Below, one piece after another: positions 1 through 9,077 of a stretch of 64,000 nt of DNA. Below the pieces are notes generated by a model. That model had not been told where the DNA came from. It did no database searches and saw nothing but the letters and a program-made list of their open reading frames with translations. A program made the position numbers and the translations under genes. Location: the NCBI GenBank assembly GCA_003213615.1, contig QCMQ01000001.1:124001-188000 (forward strand), written 5' to 3'. The stretch is from Pelagibacteraceae bacterium AG-422-D23. GTDB taxonomy: Bacteria; Pseudomonadota; Alphaproteobacteria; Pelagibacterales; Pelagibacteraceae. Each line of letters starts with the position of its first letter. Position 1 is the stretch's first letter.

Positions 1-11
1 GTATATTTTTC

Positions 12-42
12 ATTGATTGCTAGATTAACTAGTATCAATTTT
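12..42 (+). terminator. Stem-loop at left edge, possible terminator
   Basis: ATTGAT (12-17) pairs with ATCAAT (34-39) and CTAG (20-23) with CTAG (29-32), giving a 10-pair stem with a small internal loop and the loop ATTAA. Only four T follow on the + strand, so it may end a gene left of the window, but it could be a chance inverted repeat in AT-rich DNA. Confidence 0.3.
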
Positions 43-47
43 AAAAA

Positions 48-398
48 TTAAAATGAATTAAAAAATTGATAAATTTGTCTAGAAATTTCACTCTCCAAAG
101 GAAATGATAACATTCCCATCACCGAATAGCCTAAGATCCAAGGCATTAGATAAAATCTAATCATGTAGAAAAACCAAGCAACATACAAAGGCACCAATGG
201 CCCAATGATAAATGAGGGTGTTATAGGTTTAAATAATTTTATTAGAGGATTGGTATATTTAACAAATACCTTCATGAAAAAAAATTGAGAATCTTCCTTT
301 TGAAAAATATTCATCGCTACTCTTCCAATAAGAGTCCACATGATAATCCCAAGCAAATAATCAACAAAATATATTAAAGGGTGAAAATTTGCTGACAT
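48..398 (-). CDS. YggT-family-like small integral membrane protein
   Basis: A 116-residue hydrophobic protein with two or three membrane segments (about residues 8-30, 55-80 and 83-100). The stretch around residues 48-70 (TNPLIKLFKPITPSFIIGPL) has the pattern of YggT proteins, where a short amphipathic Pro/Lys segment links two membrane helices. A second, clearer YggT member is at 12908-13198. YggT proteins are bacterial inner membrane proteins of poorly known role, linked to osmotic shock and cell division. It stands alone, downstream of the symporter operon but separated from it by a terminator. Family assignment is by eye and moderate. Confidence 0.55.
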   Translation of the reverse strand: MSANFHPLIYFVDYLLGIIMWTLIGRVAMNIFQKEDSQFFFMKVFVKYTNPLIKLFKPITPSFIIGPLVPLYVAWFFYMIRFYLMPWILGYSVMGMLSFPLESEISRQIYQFFNSF

Positions 399-424
399 TT
401 AAAGTTTATATTGGAAAATGTTTT

Positions 425-456
425 GAAATAAAAGGGGCGAAATTAATCGCCCCTTT
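425..456 (-). terminator. Rho-independent terminator of the symporter operon
   Basis: AAAGGGGCGA (431-440) and TCGCCCCTTT (447-456) form a perfect 10-pair stem with a six-base loop. Read on the minus strand it is followed by a T-rich run at 430-422 and lies 11 bases past the symporter stop, so it ends transcription from the DUF4212-symporter pair. Confidence 0.85.
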
Positions 457-466
457 AAAAGATTAT

Positions 467-2278
467 TTAGTGTGATTTACCAAGAATTGTTTTACCACTC
501 GGTACACGTACGTCATCAACCATTTTTTGAGTTGCTTTATCTGGTTCTGCAGTCATTAAACTAACTACTACCATTAAAACAAAACTAACAGCTGATCCGA
601 AGATACCAAATGTTAATTGTGTAATTCCTAGGAATCCACTTCCACCAGTTCGCACCCAAACTAAGTACCAAGTACCAGCAGCTAGACCTCCTAGCATACC
701 AGCAATTGCACCTTGTCTATTAGCTCTCTTCCACCATACACCAAGTACAAGTGGGAAGAATAATCCAGACATTGCAAAGTCAAATGCCCAGATAACCGAA
801 CCTAAGATTCCTTGAATCTCCATTGCTGCAATAGTTGCTCCAGCAAAACCAATTACTACAAGTAATACCCTTGCAACAAGTAGTCTCTTTGCAGTTTCCG
901 CTTTTGGATCAATGATTTTATAATAAACATCATGTGATATAGCGTTTGCAATCGCTAGAATCAAACCATCGGCAGTTGACATGGCAGCTGCCATACCTCC
1001 TGCAGCAACTAGACCTGAAATTACATAAGGTAATCCAGCTATCTCTGGAGTTGCTAATACAACGGCTTTACCACCCATGAAGAACTCATTTAATTCTAGA
1101 GTTCCATTTCCGTTAAAGTCGCTGACAAACATTAAGTTTGCTTGGTTCCAGTTTTGATACCAATCTATAGCTTGAACTTCTGCAATTGATTTACCGATAA
1201 TACCAGTTGGTAAATTCGGATCGATCAACGACAACTTAGACAGTGTAGCTAACATTGGAGCAGAAGAATAAAGTAGGAAGATAAAGAATAATGACCAACC
1301 TACTGATTTTCTAGCTGCTTTTACACTTGGAGTAGTAAAGTATCTCATCATCACGTGTGGTAATGAAGCTGTTCCCATCATCATCGCTAATGCTAATGAA
1401 ATAAATGCCCAAGGTGTAGCGTTAACTGCAGAGTGAGCTTTAGTTATTCCTGCTAAGCCTTTAGGTACAGTTTTTAGATCAGCAGCTGCGTTTTTAACAA
1501 AACCAAACTGTTGCTCTAATTCACCAATTCTAGCTACCTCGTCAGCTAACATAAAGTGAGGAAAGAAACCCGCACCCATTTTGTTACTGATCCAGAATAC
1601 TGGAAGTAGGTAAGCTATAATTAGTACAATGTATTGTGCAACCTGTGTCCAAGTTACCCCTCTCATACCACCTAACATTGAACATAATAAAATACTTATT
1701 AGTCCAATATAAACCGCGTATTGGAATGGGATATCAAGTGCAACAGATGCAATTGTACCTGTAGCGTTAATTTGTGCAGTCACATAAGTAAATGAAGCAA
1801 CAGTTAAAACTACAACTGCGCTAAATCTAGCTAAATTACCACCGTATCTAGTACCTATAAAATCTGGAACTGTATAACAGCCAAATTTTCTTAAGTATGG
1901 TGCTAATAAAGATGCAACAAGCACGTAACCACCAGTCCAACCTACAAGTAGAGCCATATAACCGTAACCTTTAAAGTAAATACCACCCGCCATTGCAACG
2001 AATGAAGCACCAGACATCCAGTCTGCTGCAGTCGCCATTCCGTTGAAGACCGTTGGTACTTGCCTACCAGCTACGTAATATGCATCTGCTTGGGCTGTTC
2101 TTGATAGCCAACCGATTAATGCATAGATGAATACAGTAAATGCAACGAAAGCGATACCGATCGCTTTAGCTGTCATACCCATCTGTTCAGCAATTGCCAT
2201 GATGATTATGAAACCTATAAATCCTCCAGTATAGATTCCATAAACCTTAGGCAAATTATCTATGAAATTACCTTTCAT
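467..2278 (-). CDS. Sodium:solute symporter, acetate/monocarboxylate type, large subunit
   Basis: A 603-residue SSS-family transporter with about 13 membrane helices, expected to couple Na+ to uptake of acetate or another short carboxylate across the inner membrane. Typical SSS segments are visible: the sheet-like start near residues 67-90 (AYYVAGRQVPTVFNG) and TAADWMSGASFVAMAG. It belongs to the subgroup that works with a DUF4212 small subunit, whose gene overlaps its start (TAATG). An extramembrane loop at residues 387-398 reads DFNGNGTLELNE, a good EF-hand-like calcium loop, as seen in relatives of this subgroup. Acetyl-CoA synthetase lies close by, which supports acetate as substrate; pyruvate or propionate remain possible. 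Confidence 0.88.
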   Translation of the reverse strand: MKGNFIDNLPKVYGIYTGGFIGFIIIMAIAEQMGMTAKAIGIAFVAFTVFIYALIGWLSRTAQADAYYVAGRQVPTVFNGMATAADWMSGASFVAMAGGIYFKGYGYMALLVGWTGGYVLVASLLAPYLRKFGCYTVPDFIGTRYGGNLARFSAVVVLTVASFTYVTAQINATGTIASVALDIPFQYAVYIGLISILLCSMLGGMRGVTWTQVAQYIVLIIAYLLPVFWISNKMGAGFFPHFMLADEVARIGELEQQFGFVKNAAADLKTVPKGLAGITKAHSAVNATPWAFISLALAMMMGTASLPHVMMRYFTTPSVKAARKSVGWSLFFIFLLYSSAPMLATLSKLSLIDPNLPTGIIGKSIAEVQAIDWYQNWNQANLMFVSDFNGNGTLELNEFFMGGKAVVLATPEIAGLPYVISGLVAAGGMAAAMSTADGLILAIANAISHDVYYKIIDPKAETAKRLLVARVLLVVIGFAGATIAAMEIQGILGSVIWAFDFAMSGLFFPLVLGVWWKRANRQGAIAGMLGGLAAGTWYLVWVRTGGSGFLGITQLTFGIFGSAVSFVLMVVVSLMTAEPDKATQKMVDDVRVPSGKTILGKSH

Positions 2279-2538
2279 TATTCGTCCTCTCTTTCGCTAA
2301 AGCCGAACTCTTCATCGATTTTTTCTTGTCTGTTCGCAAACCAGAAAATTAAGATTACGAAAGCACCAAGAGATCCCTGACACGTAAACCAATATGTCCA
2401 TGGATAACCGAAAGGTCCTGTGACCTCGTTCATTTCAGCTCCAAAGAGAAAGATGCCAATTGAGAAAACAAACCAAATTGCCAATGTTATAAATAACAAT
2501 GACCTGGTTTTTTCCCAGTGTTTTTGTTGATTTGACAT
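2278..2538 (-). CDS. DUF4212 small subunit of sodium/solute symporter
   Basis: An 86-residue protein with two membrane helices (about residues 13-35 and 48-68) and the Trp/Phe-rich motif GPFGYPWTYWFTCQG typical of DUF4212, followed by an acidic tail. DUF4212 proteins are encoded next to SSS transporters and are taken to be their small subunit. The stop codon overlaps the start of the large subunit. A strong purine-rich ribosomal binding site (AGAGAGG, about 2544-2550) lies a few bases upstream of the ATG, stronger than most in this window, which suggests high expression. Confidence 0.85.
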   Translation of the reverse strand: MSNQQKHWEKTRSLLFITLAIWFVFSIGIFLFGAEMNEVTGPFGYPWTYWFTCQGSLGAFVILIFWFANRQEKIDEEFGFSEREDE

Positions 2539-2647
2539 TTATACCTCTCTTTTTAGTTATAACTGGGTAAAACCATAACCATTATGAGAGCTTTGAAAAC
2601 CCTAAAAATTGATCATATTAGGTACTTATTTACTTACTTTTTTAAGA

Positions 2648-2653
2648 TATAAT
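2648..2653 (+). promoter_or_regulatory. -10 promoter box TATAAT
   Basis: A perfect TATAAT sits 20 bases before the ATG at 2674. No good -35 box is seen at 17 bases. It overlaps the alternative TTG start at 2653, which argues that translation starts at the ATG. Confidence 0.5.
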
Positions 2654-2673
2654 TGGCGCACTTACAAATTTAC

Positions 2674-3297
2674 ATGGGAAAATATAAATTAACTTGGAGA
2701 GACATAAAACTTGAGGATTTTAAAACATATTTATTCGCCATGTTTAAGGCGTTTATTCCAAAAAAAAAAATAAAAAATTTAGATGAACTAGAACAATTTA
2801 TCCAAACAAAATCTGCCTGGGCCACTCAAGTTACTTTATATAATTATCTAAAAACTAGAATGGGAACAAGATACGTTCTTCATTTTGATAATGATGAATT
2901 TATGTCATCAGTAAATCTTGCTAAATGGAATATTTATTCAGTTGCATTACAAGATTTAACTTTTTTTACTTTTTCATATTTAAAAGTTAATTTTAATTAT
3001 AAGGATATTCACAAAGCGAACGAAATTTTTAATAAAATTTTAGACGACGAAATTTCTAATAAGATGCCGTTAGATATTATTGATGAAGCTAGGAGAAGTT
3101 TTGATGAACGATTAGAGAAAATAAATTGGGATGGTTATTATGAAGACTTACCTTTTAATCCTAGTGCACTCTCTTTATATAAATGGGCTCCAATTGCAGA
3201 TGAATTAAAAACTTTAGATCGAAAGATCGTTTTAAATTCGATGATTTTAAAATGGGATGTTGTTAAACAAGAGTTTAAAGATTTAATTCAGTTTTAA
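2674..3297 (+). CDS. Conserved hypothetical protein, about 207 residues
   Basis: I do not recognise a family. The product is soluble, basic at the N terminus ([19 protein letters not shown]), rich in aromatic residues, with no signal peptide or membrane segment; it looks largely alpha-helical. A start at TTG 2653 would add seven residues, but that codon lies inside a TATAAT box, so the ATG at 2674 is preferred. It stands between the symporter operon (divergent) and acetyl-CoA synthetase (convergent, stop codons overlapping by a few bases), which hints at, but does not show, a link to acetate use. Confidence 0.7.
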   Translation: MGKYKLTWRDIKLEDFKTYLFAMFKAFIPKKKIKNLDELEQFIQTKSAWATQVTLYNYLKTRMGTRYVLHFDNDEFMSSVNLAKWNIYSVALQDLTFFTFSYLKVNFNYKDIHKANEIFNKILDDEISNKMPLDIIDEARRSFDERLEKINWDGYYEDLPFNPSALSLYKWAPIADELKTLDRKIVLNSMILKWDVVKQEFKDLIQF

Positions 3298-5390
3298 ATA
3301 TTTTTTCTGTTTTCAACCAAACTATCAACAACACTTGGATCTGCTAGAGTGGTTGTGTCACCTAATTGACCATGTTCATTGGCAGCAATCTTTCTTAAAA
3401 TTCTTCTCATTATTTTTCCTGACCTTGTCTTAGGAAGACCAGGTGTAAAATGAATTAGATCTGGGGTTGCTAAAGGGCCTATTTGTTTTCTAACCCAAAG
3501 CTTAAGATCTCTTTCAAGTTCTCCAGTTTCAGTTTCTCCGGCATTAAGAGTTACATAACAATATAAGCCATTACCTTTAATATCATGAGGGTAACCAACT
3601 ACAGCGGCTTCAGCTACTTTTGGATGAGCAACGAATGCACTTTCAATCTCGGCAGTTCCAAGATTATGCCCCGAAACAATAATTACATCATCTACTCGAC
3701 CAGTGATCCAGTAATAACCATCTTTATCTCTTCGACATCCGTCACCAGTAAAATATTTTCCATTAAATTGAGAAAAATATGTATCAATAAATCTTTGATG
3801 GTCTCCGTATACTGTTCTCATTTGGCCAGGCCAAGACTGAGCAATACAAAGTCTTCCTTCACCAGCACCTTTTATCTCTTTACCATTTTTATCAACAAGC
3901 ACTGGCTTAATTCCATAGAAAGGTTTTGTTGCTGAACCAGGTTTTAAAGGAATAGCTCCCGTTTGTGGAGCAATCATTATACCTCCAGTCTCTGTTTGCC
4001 ACCAAGTATCTACAATCGGACACTTAGAATTTCCTACAGTTTTATAATACCACATCCAAGCTTCTGGATTTATTGGTTCTCCAACGGTTCCTAAAAGTTT
4101 AAGTGATTTCCTGGAGGTTTTTTTAACTGGTTTATCTCCCTCACGCATTAATGCTCTAATTGCAGTCGGTGCAGTGTAAAAAGTATTCACCTTGTATTTA
4201 TCTACTATTTGCCACCATCTTGAACTATCAGGATAATTTGGAATTCCTTCAAACATTATAGTTGTTGCACCATTCGAAAGTGGCCCATAAATAATATAAC
4301 TGTGTCCAGTTACCCAACCAATATCAGCAGTACACCAAAAAATATCTTTTGGTTTATAGTTGAAAATATATTGATGTGTCATTGACGCATAAACCATGTA
4401 ACCACCAGTAGTATGAAGAACCCCTTTAGGTTTTCCAGTTGAACCAGAAGTATACAAAATAAATAAAGGATCCTCTGCATTCATTTCTTCAGGTTCACAC
4501 TGATTAGGAACGTCTTTAATTAAATCATGATACCAAATATCTCTATTTTGATCCCAGTTGATGTAATTACCTGTTCGTTTAACAACAATACATTTCTTAA
4601 CATTTGGACAACTCATTAAAGCTTCATCGACTGTATATTTGAGTGGTATAGTTTTTCCACCTCGTACACCTTCATCGGCAGTTATGATGTATTCAGATTC
4701 ACAATCATTTACTCTTCCTGAAATAGAATCTGCTGAAAAACCTCCAAAAATAATTGAATGAACTGCACCAATTCTTACACAAGCTAACATTAAAATAGCT
4801 AACTCCGGTATCATTGTTAGATAAATTGTTACACGATCACCTTTTTTAATTCCTAATTTTTTTAAACCATTTGCAGCTTTAGAAACTTTTTGGTGAAGTT
4901 GTTTATAAGAAATTTTTTGACTATCTTTTGGATCATCACCCACCCAAATAATTGCAGTTTTATCTTTTTTATCTTTTAAATGTCTATCAATACAGTTTGC
5001 TGAAGCATTTAAAGTACCATCTTCAAACCATTTAATTTTGACTTCTTTTGTACTGTATTTCACATCTTTAATTTTTTTATAAGGTTTTATCCAAGTAATT
5101 CTTTTTCCCTCTTTTCTCCAAAATTCATCGTTACTCTTTATAGATTGAGAATATTTTTGATGGTACTTACTTTTATTTGCTAAACTACTTTTAATCCATT
5201 CTGGTTTAGTTTTAATAACAACCTCAGGGGGCGGATTTCCATTTTCTTTTTTTGCTTTAATTCTTTTTTTTATTTTTTTTGAAGATTTTTTTCTAACTTT
5301 AGATCTTCTCTTAACCTGCTTTGAGGTTTTCTTTCTTACTTTAGACTTTTTTTTTCTTACCTTGCTTTTCTTTTTCTTTTTTTTTGGCAT
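3294..5390 (-). CDS. acs: Acetyl-CoA synthetase with polybasic N-terminal tail
   Basis: AMP-forming acetate:CoA ligase of 698 residues (about 650 is usual). It makes acetyl-CoA from acetate, ATP and CoA by way of acetyl-AMP. Visible motifs are the nucleotide loop [11 protein letters not shown], the WWQTETGG segment, [20 protein letters not shown], and the C-terminal SGK loop with the catalytic Lys near residue 659, the lysine acetylated in regulated homologues. The first 48 residues are odd: 31 are Lys or Arg, with SKVRKK repeated three times. The enzyme body starts near residue 60. The extension is in frame and is preceded by no clear alternative start. With the nearby symporter it forms an acetate uptake and activation route. 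Confidence 0.93.
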   Translation of the reverse strand: MPKKKKKKSKVRKKKSKVRKKTSKQVKRRSKVRKKSSKKIKKRIKAKKENGNPPPEVVIKTKPEWIKSSLANKSKYHQKYSQSIKSNDEFWRKEGKRITWIKPYKKIKDVKYSTKEVKIKWFEDGTLNASANCIDRHLKDKKDKTAIIWVGDDPKDSQKISYKQLHQKVSKAANGLKKLGIKKGDRVTIYLTMIPELAILMLACVRIGAVHSIIFGGFSADSISGRVNDCESEYIITADEGVRGGKTIPLKYTVDEALMSCPNVKKCIVVKRTGNYINWDQNRDIWYHDLIKDVPNQCEPEEMNAEDPLFILYTSGSTGKPKGVLHTTGGYMVYASMTHQYIFNYKPKDIFWCTADIGWVTGHSYIIYGPLSNGATTIMFEGIPNYPDSSRWWQIVDKYKVNTFYTAPTAIRALMREGDKPVKKTSRKSLKLLGTVGEPINPEAWMWYYKTVGNSKCPIVDTWWQTETGGIMIAPQTGAIPLKPGSATKPFYGIKPVLVDKNGKEIKGAGEGRLCIAQSWPGQMRTVYGDHQRFIDTYFSQFNGKYFTGDGCRRDKDGYYWITGRVDDVIIVSGHNLGTAEIESAFVAHPKVAEAAVVGYPHDIKGNGLYCYVTLNAGETETGELERDLKLWVRKQIGPLATPDLIHFTPGLPKTRSGKIMRRILRKIAANEHGQLGDTTTLADPSVVDSLVENRKNI

Positions 5391-5405
5391 AGGATAATTT
5401 TTATT

Positions 5406-5819
5406 TTAAATTCTACTCATGTTATTTATAATTTTCCAGCTTTTATAATCAACAGGCATTACAGAAAGCCTACTTTGCTTTATTAGAGCTAAGTGGCTTA
5501 AATCCTTATTTTTTTTAATATTTTCAAGTGTTATAGGCTTAGAAAATCTACTTTTAAATTGAACAGTGACAGCAACAAACCTTCCTGTTTTGTCTGTTTT
5601 ATCTAAATAAAACTCTTTTATAACCTTTACTATTCCAACTATCTCTTTTCCAATATTTGAATGATAAAAAAAACAAAGATCTCCTTTCCTCATACTTTTT
5701 AAATTCTTTGCAGCTTGATAATTTCTAACACCATCCCACGGAACACCATTTGCTCCAGCTTTTTTTTGTTGATCAATAGACCAAACATCTGGCTCAGATT
5801 TTAATAACCAGTATTTCAT
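5406..5819 (-). CDS. EVE domain-containing protein
   Basis: A 137-residue single-domain protein matching the EVE family (related to PUA, ASCH and YTH folds), which in other proteins binds modified bases in RNA or DNA. The family start MKYWLLKSEPDVWSID, the segment GVPWDGVRNYQAAKNL and the block KGDLCFFYHSN (around residues 45-55) are all clear. The aromatic residues that line the EVE pocket (Trp28, Tyr34) are present. It lies 15 bases upstream of acs on the same strand, so the two may be co-transcribed. The cellular substrate is unknown. Confidence 0.88.
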   Translation of the reverse strand: MKYWLLKSEPDVWSIDQQKKAGANGVPWDGVRNYQAAKNLKSMRKGDLCFFYHSNIGKEIVGIVKVIKEFYLDKTDKTGRFVAVTVQFKSRFSKPITLENIKKNKDLSHLALIKQSRLSVMPVDYKSWKIINNMSRI

Positions 5820-5841
5820 TATATTTAGACTTATAATTTTT

Positions 5842-7719
5842 TTATTTTATATAAACTACTTTACCTTCAGAAGGTACACCAAAACTTGTTATTGCAAAAA
5901 TTAAGTAGGTTCCATCAGCTATTATATTTTTATTTTCAGGAATAGTAATCTGTATTTCATCAGCATTTATTTTCGTAAAATCTAAATTTAAATATTTTAA
6001 TTCAGATGCTTGAGCATGAGTTGTAGAACCTGTACTAATTAAAGAAATTTTTTCAATAACTGAATTATCATCAACTTTTATCCTCTGATTATTTCTATCA
6101 TTTATTAGTCTATTAATTTCTTTAATCTCTGGTCTTTTTGCTAATATAGTTTTACCTTTGCTGTCTTTTGAGAAAAGATATGGTGGATAATACAATTGTG
6201 CATTCCAAACATCCCCACCACCAACAAAAATTCTTCCATCTGGTAGTAATAAAGATGATGAATGATAATTTCTTCTAAATTCTGATTTTGATAGTTTCTT
6301 CCATACGTCATCATTAGTTTTATATATTTCTGGTGTGAAAATACTAAAATCAAAATCTTCAAATGATGCATGATTAGAAGCTGATCCACCGTTAACAAAT
6401 ACATCACCATTAGGTAAAATCGTTGCATCTGCAAAAGCTCTTGGAAAGTGCATGCTCTGTTTTTTTGTAATTTTTGGATTAAAAGAATCTGAAATATCAA
6501 TTATTATAGCTCCATTAGATGCGGCGTACTCAGTTCCAGTTTGTTGTCCACCTATAAATAAAATTTTATCTTTACCAATCATTACTGCCGACCCTCTATC
6601 TCCAACTGGAGCACTGATAGTTTTTAGCGATAATTCTTTATAATCTTTCTCATCGTTGGGATTTTTGTGAATTATTTTTTCAGAAATACCCCCTGTAACC
6701 AAAGGTATTTCACCTACTTTAGAAATTTTATAATTATTTTTTTTATCCATTACCCAAAGTTTGTTATAAGATATTCCAAATGGATTTCCGTCAGATGATA
6801 AAAAGAATTTTGGATATGACCATTCCTCATTTTCATTTGTTCCAAGCAACTCTATACTTTTTCCATCTTCTAAAATTTTCCAACTTAAGGATCCATCTTC
6901 GTTAGTAGTTAAAATTTCAGGTATAGAGCTTATTTGGTCGTCCTGTAAAACTTGATGGGGGATTATTTTTGCTCCGCCAACCATAATAAATTCATTTTCA
7001 GAGTTTCTTACAATTGAACCATACCACCGATCATAATTTAAATTAGAACCTCTTGTAAATTTTTGTGTTTTGATGTTATAAAATGTGGTAGCATTTTGTG
7101 TATCAGGACTATTTTTTTTTGGTTCTTTATTTCCTCCTAAAATAAAAACTTTTTCATTATCAAAAACCCTCACAACAGCACAAAAAGCGTCTAAAACCAC
7201 TGGCCTATGAAAAATTTTTTGACTATTTTCATTTATTCCTTTTTTTGGATCCCAAATTACAAAATCAACTCCAGATAAAACATCATGATGCATCCATTGT
7301 TTACTTCCTTTATCTCTTTCTAATTCAAATCCGTCAGTAAGTTTTAATTTCTTATTTTCACTTATATGTTTTTCCTCTTCTTTTTCTTTAATTCCATATG
7401 ACCCAAAAGTCATTACAGTTTCATCTGGTAATAAAATTGAATGAACAGCTACCACAGGCCAATCAAATGAAGGACTCCAAAGTCCATTTACGTCTGCATC
7501 AAGAGGTAGATTGATTTTGTTTATATCTATATTTTCTGCAAATAGATCAAGTGGGTTAATTACTTTTTTAGCAGAGGCCTCCCTTTTAAAAACTGCTAAA
7601 AATGTTTCTTTACCTTTGAAATAGTTCCCTAAATACAAATTTACTACAGAGTTAGCCAATATTATTCCAAAACCAAATAAAAATGACAAAATCAAAAAAT
7701 ATTTAATTATTTTGCTCAT
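5842..7719 (-). CDS. Galactose oxidase/GlxA-like copper radical oxidase, membrane-anchored
   Basis: A 625-residue protein with an N-terminal hydrophobic segment (residues 7-29, signal anchor) followed by Kelch-like beta-propeller repeats and a C-terminal DUF1929 domain (about 525-625), the layout of galactose oxidase and bacterial GlxA. The residues needed for the Cys-Tyr radical copper site can be placed: Cys180 (DAFCAVV), Tyr233 (DRWYGSI), Tyr485-His486 (RRNYHSSSLLLPDGR) and His568 (STTHAQ). This predicts an envelope enzyme oxidising an alcohol or aldehyde with O2, giving H2O2. The substrate is unknown; GlxA-type enzymes act on glycans in the cell envelope. It is divergent from the sugar dehydrase gene at 7861. 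Confidence 0.8.
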   Translation of the reverse strand: MSKIIKYFLILSFLFGFGIILANSVVNLYLGNYFKGKETFLAVFKREASAKKVINPLDLFAENIDINKINLPLDADVNGLWSPSFDWPVVAVHSILLPDETVMTFGSYGIKEKEEEKHISENKKLKLTDGFELERDKGSKQWMHHDVLSGVDFVIWDPKKGINENSQKIFHRPVVLDAFCAVVRVFDNEKVFILGGNKEPKKNSPDTQNATTFYNIKTQKFTRGSNLNYDRWYGSIVRNSENEFIMVGGAKIIPHQVLQDDQISSIPEILTTNEDGSLSWKILEDGKSIELLGTNENEEWSYPKFFLSSDGNPFGISYNKLWVMDKKNNYKISKVGEIPLVTGGISEKIIHKNPNDEKDYKELSLKTISAPVGDRGSAVMIGKDKILFIGGQQTGTEYAASNGAIIIDISDSFNPKITKKQSMHFPRAFADATILPNGDVFVNGGSASNHASFEDFDFSIFTPEIYKTNDDVWKKLSKSEFRRNYHSSSLLLPDGRIFVGGGDVWNAQLYYPPYLFSKDSKGKTILAKRPEIKEINRLINDRNNQRIKVDDNSVIEKISLISTGSTTHAQASELKYLNLDFTKINADEIQITIPENKNIIADGTYLIFAITSFGVPSEGKVVYIK

Positions 7720-7860
7720 AAAATTTTTTAAATTTAATTTACATAATTAATCTTTTTAAATCAAAAATTTTAGTTATTTTGCTTTAAAAACCTCAATAAT
7801 ATAAAAATATTAACATATTTAATCAATTTACTTATAAAAGAAATATACTAAAAGCAGTTC

Positions 7861-9054
7861 ATGAAAAAAATTTATTATGGAAAAGCTGTATATGACAAAA
7901 GAGAAATTAATGCAGTAATAAAAGTTCTTAAAAATAAGAGTTTGAGCCTAGTAGATGGCGAGGAAGTTAAAAAATTAGAAAAAACAGTCTCAAAAATATT
8001 TGGTAAAAAATTTGGTTTAATGGTCAACTCAGGTTCATCGGCAAACCTTTTAGCTTTAGCCTCCTTTAATTTTAAAAAAGGGTCTGAGGTAATAACTCCA
8101 AACTTAACTTTCTCAACTACTGTTGCTCCAATTTATCAATTGGGATTGATACCACATTTTATTGGTGTTGAAAAAAATAAGTTTGTTGCAGATCCATCAG
8201 AGATTGAAAAGTGCATAAATAAAAAAACTGTAGCAATAATGATACCAAATCTTTTAGGTAACATAGCAGATTGGAAATCTATAAACAAAATTGCTAAAAA
8301 ATATAAGTTAAAAGTAATAGAAGACTCGGCAGATACGATTGGATATACATGTAACAATCAAATTGAAGGTAAATATTCAGACATTGTTACCAATAGTTTT
8401 TATGCTTCACATATTATTAATGGAGCAGGCACAGGTGGAATAGTCTGTTTCAACGATAATAAATTATATAAAAAAGCAAAATTGCTTAGAGGATGGGGCA
8501 GATCTTCAACATTATTTAATGAGTCAGAGGAGATAGAAAAAAGATTTAATATAAAAGTTTCTGGTATTGATTATGATGCAAAATATATTTTTTCAGAAAT
8601 AGGTTATAATTTTTTACCTTCTGAGATTTCTGCAGCATTTGCATTAGAACAAATAAAAAAATTAAAAAAAAATATTTTTGTAAGAAATAAAAATTTTAGC
8701 TATTTGAAGTCTTTTTTTGGAAAATATCCTAAATATTTTAATTTACCCGAGCAATACCCTGGTATCAAAACACCCTGGCTTGCTTTTCCTTTGGTTATAA
8801 AAAAAAATAAAAAATTTAACAGAAAAAAAATGCAAATATTTTTTGAGAGGAATCATATTCAGACAAGAACAATTTTTACTGGTAATATTTTAAAGCAACC
8901 TGTAATGAAAAATAAATTTTTTAAGAAAACATCCACGTGTAGTAAAGTTGCTGATGATGTAATGAAAAATGGTATTCTCTTAGGTTGTCATCATGGAATG
9001 AATAAAAGTGAATTAAAATATATTTGCAACACATTTAAAAAATTAATTAATTAA
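7861..9054 (+). CDS. DegT-family PLP sugar 3-dehydrase-like enzyme (active-site His)
   Basis: A 397-residue member of the DegT/DnrJ/EryC1/StrS fold. Asp155 (VIEDSAD) is placed to hold the PLP ring nitrogen, and 29 residues later the usual Schiff-base lysine is replaced by His184 (SFYASHIINGAGTGG). The same change is known in ColD and in RfbH/E1, which remove the 3-hydroxyl of 4-keto-6-deoxy sugars for O-antigen or antibiotic sugars. RfbH/E1 also carry cysteines for a [2Fe-2S] cluster after RDWGRD; here that region (LLRGWGRSSTLFNES) has none, so it is closer to ColD in mechanism. No other sugar-nucleotide gene is nearby, so the substrate cannot be named. Confidence 0.8.
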   Translation: MKKIYYGKAVYDKREINAVIKVLKNKSLSLVDGEEVKKLEKTVSKIFGKKFGLMVNSGSSANLLALASFNFKKGSEVITPNLTFSTTVAPIYQLGLIPHFIGVEKNKFVADPSEIEKCINKKTVAIMIPNLLGNIADWKSINKIAKKYKLKVIEDSADTIGYTCNNQIEGKYSDIVTNSFYASHIINGAGTGGIVCFNDNKLYKKAKLLRGWGRSSTLFNESEEIEKRFNIKVSGIDYDAKYIFSEIGYNFLPSEISAAFALEQIKKLKKNIFVRNKNFSYLKSFFGKYPKYFNLPEQYPGIKTPWLAFPLVIKKNKKFNRKKMQIFFERNHIQTRTIFTGNILKQPVMKNKFFKKTSTCSKVADDVMKNGILLGCHHGMNKSELKYICNTFKKLIN

Positions 9055-9077
9055 TTTTTATATTTTAAATTATGTAT

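Noticed and set aside
2653-2673. TTG start for the hypothetical gene at 2674
   Set aside because: The TTG overlaps a perfect TATAAT box, so a transcript would probably start after it.
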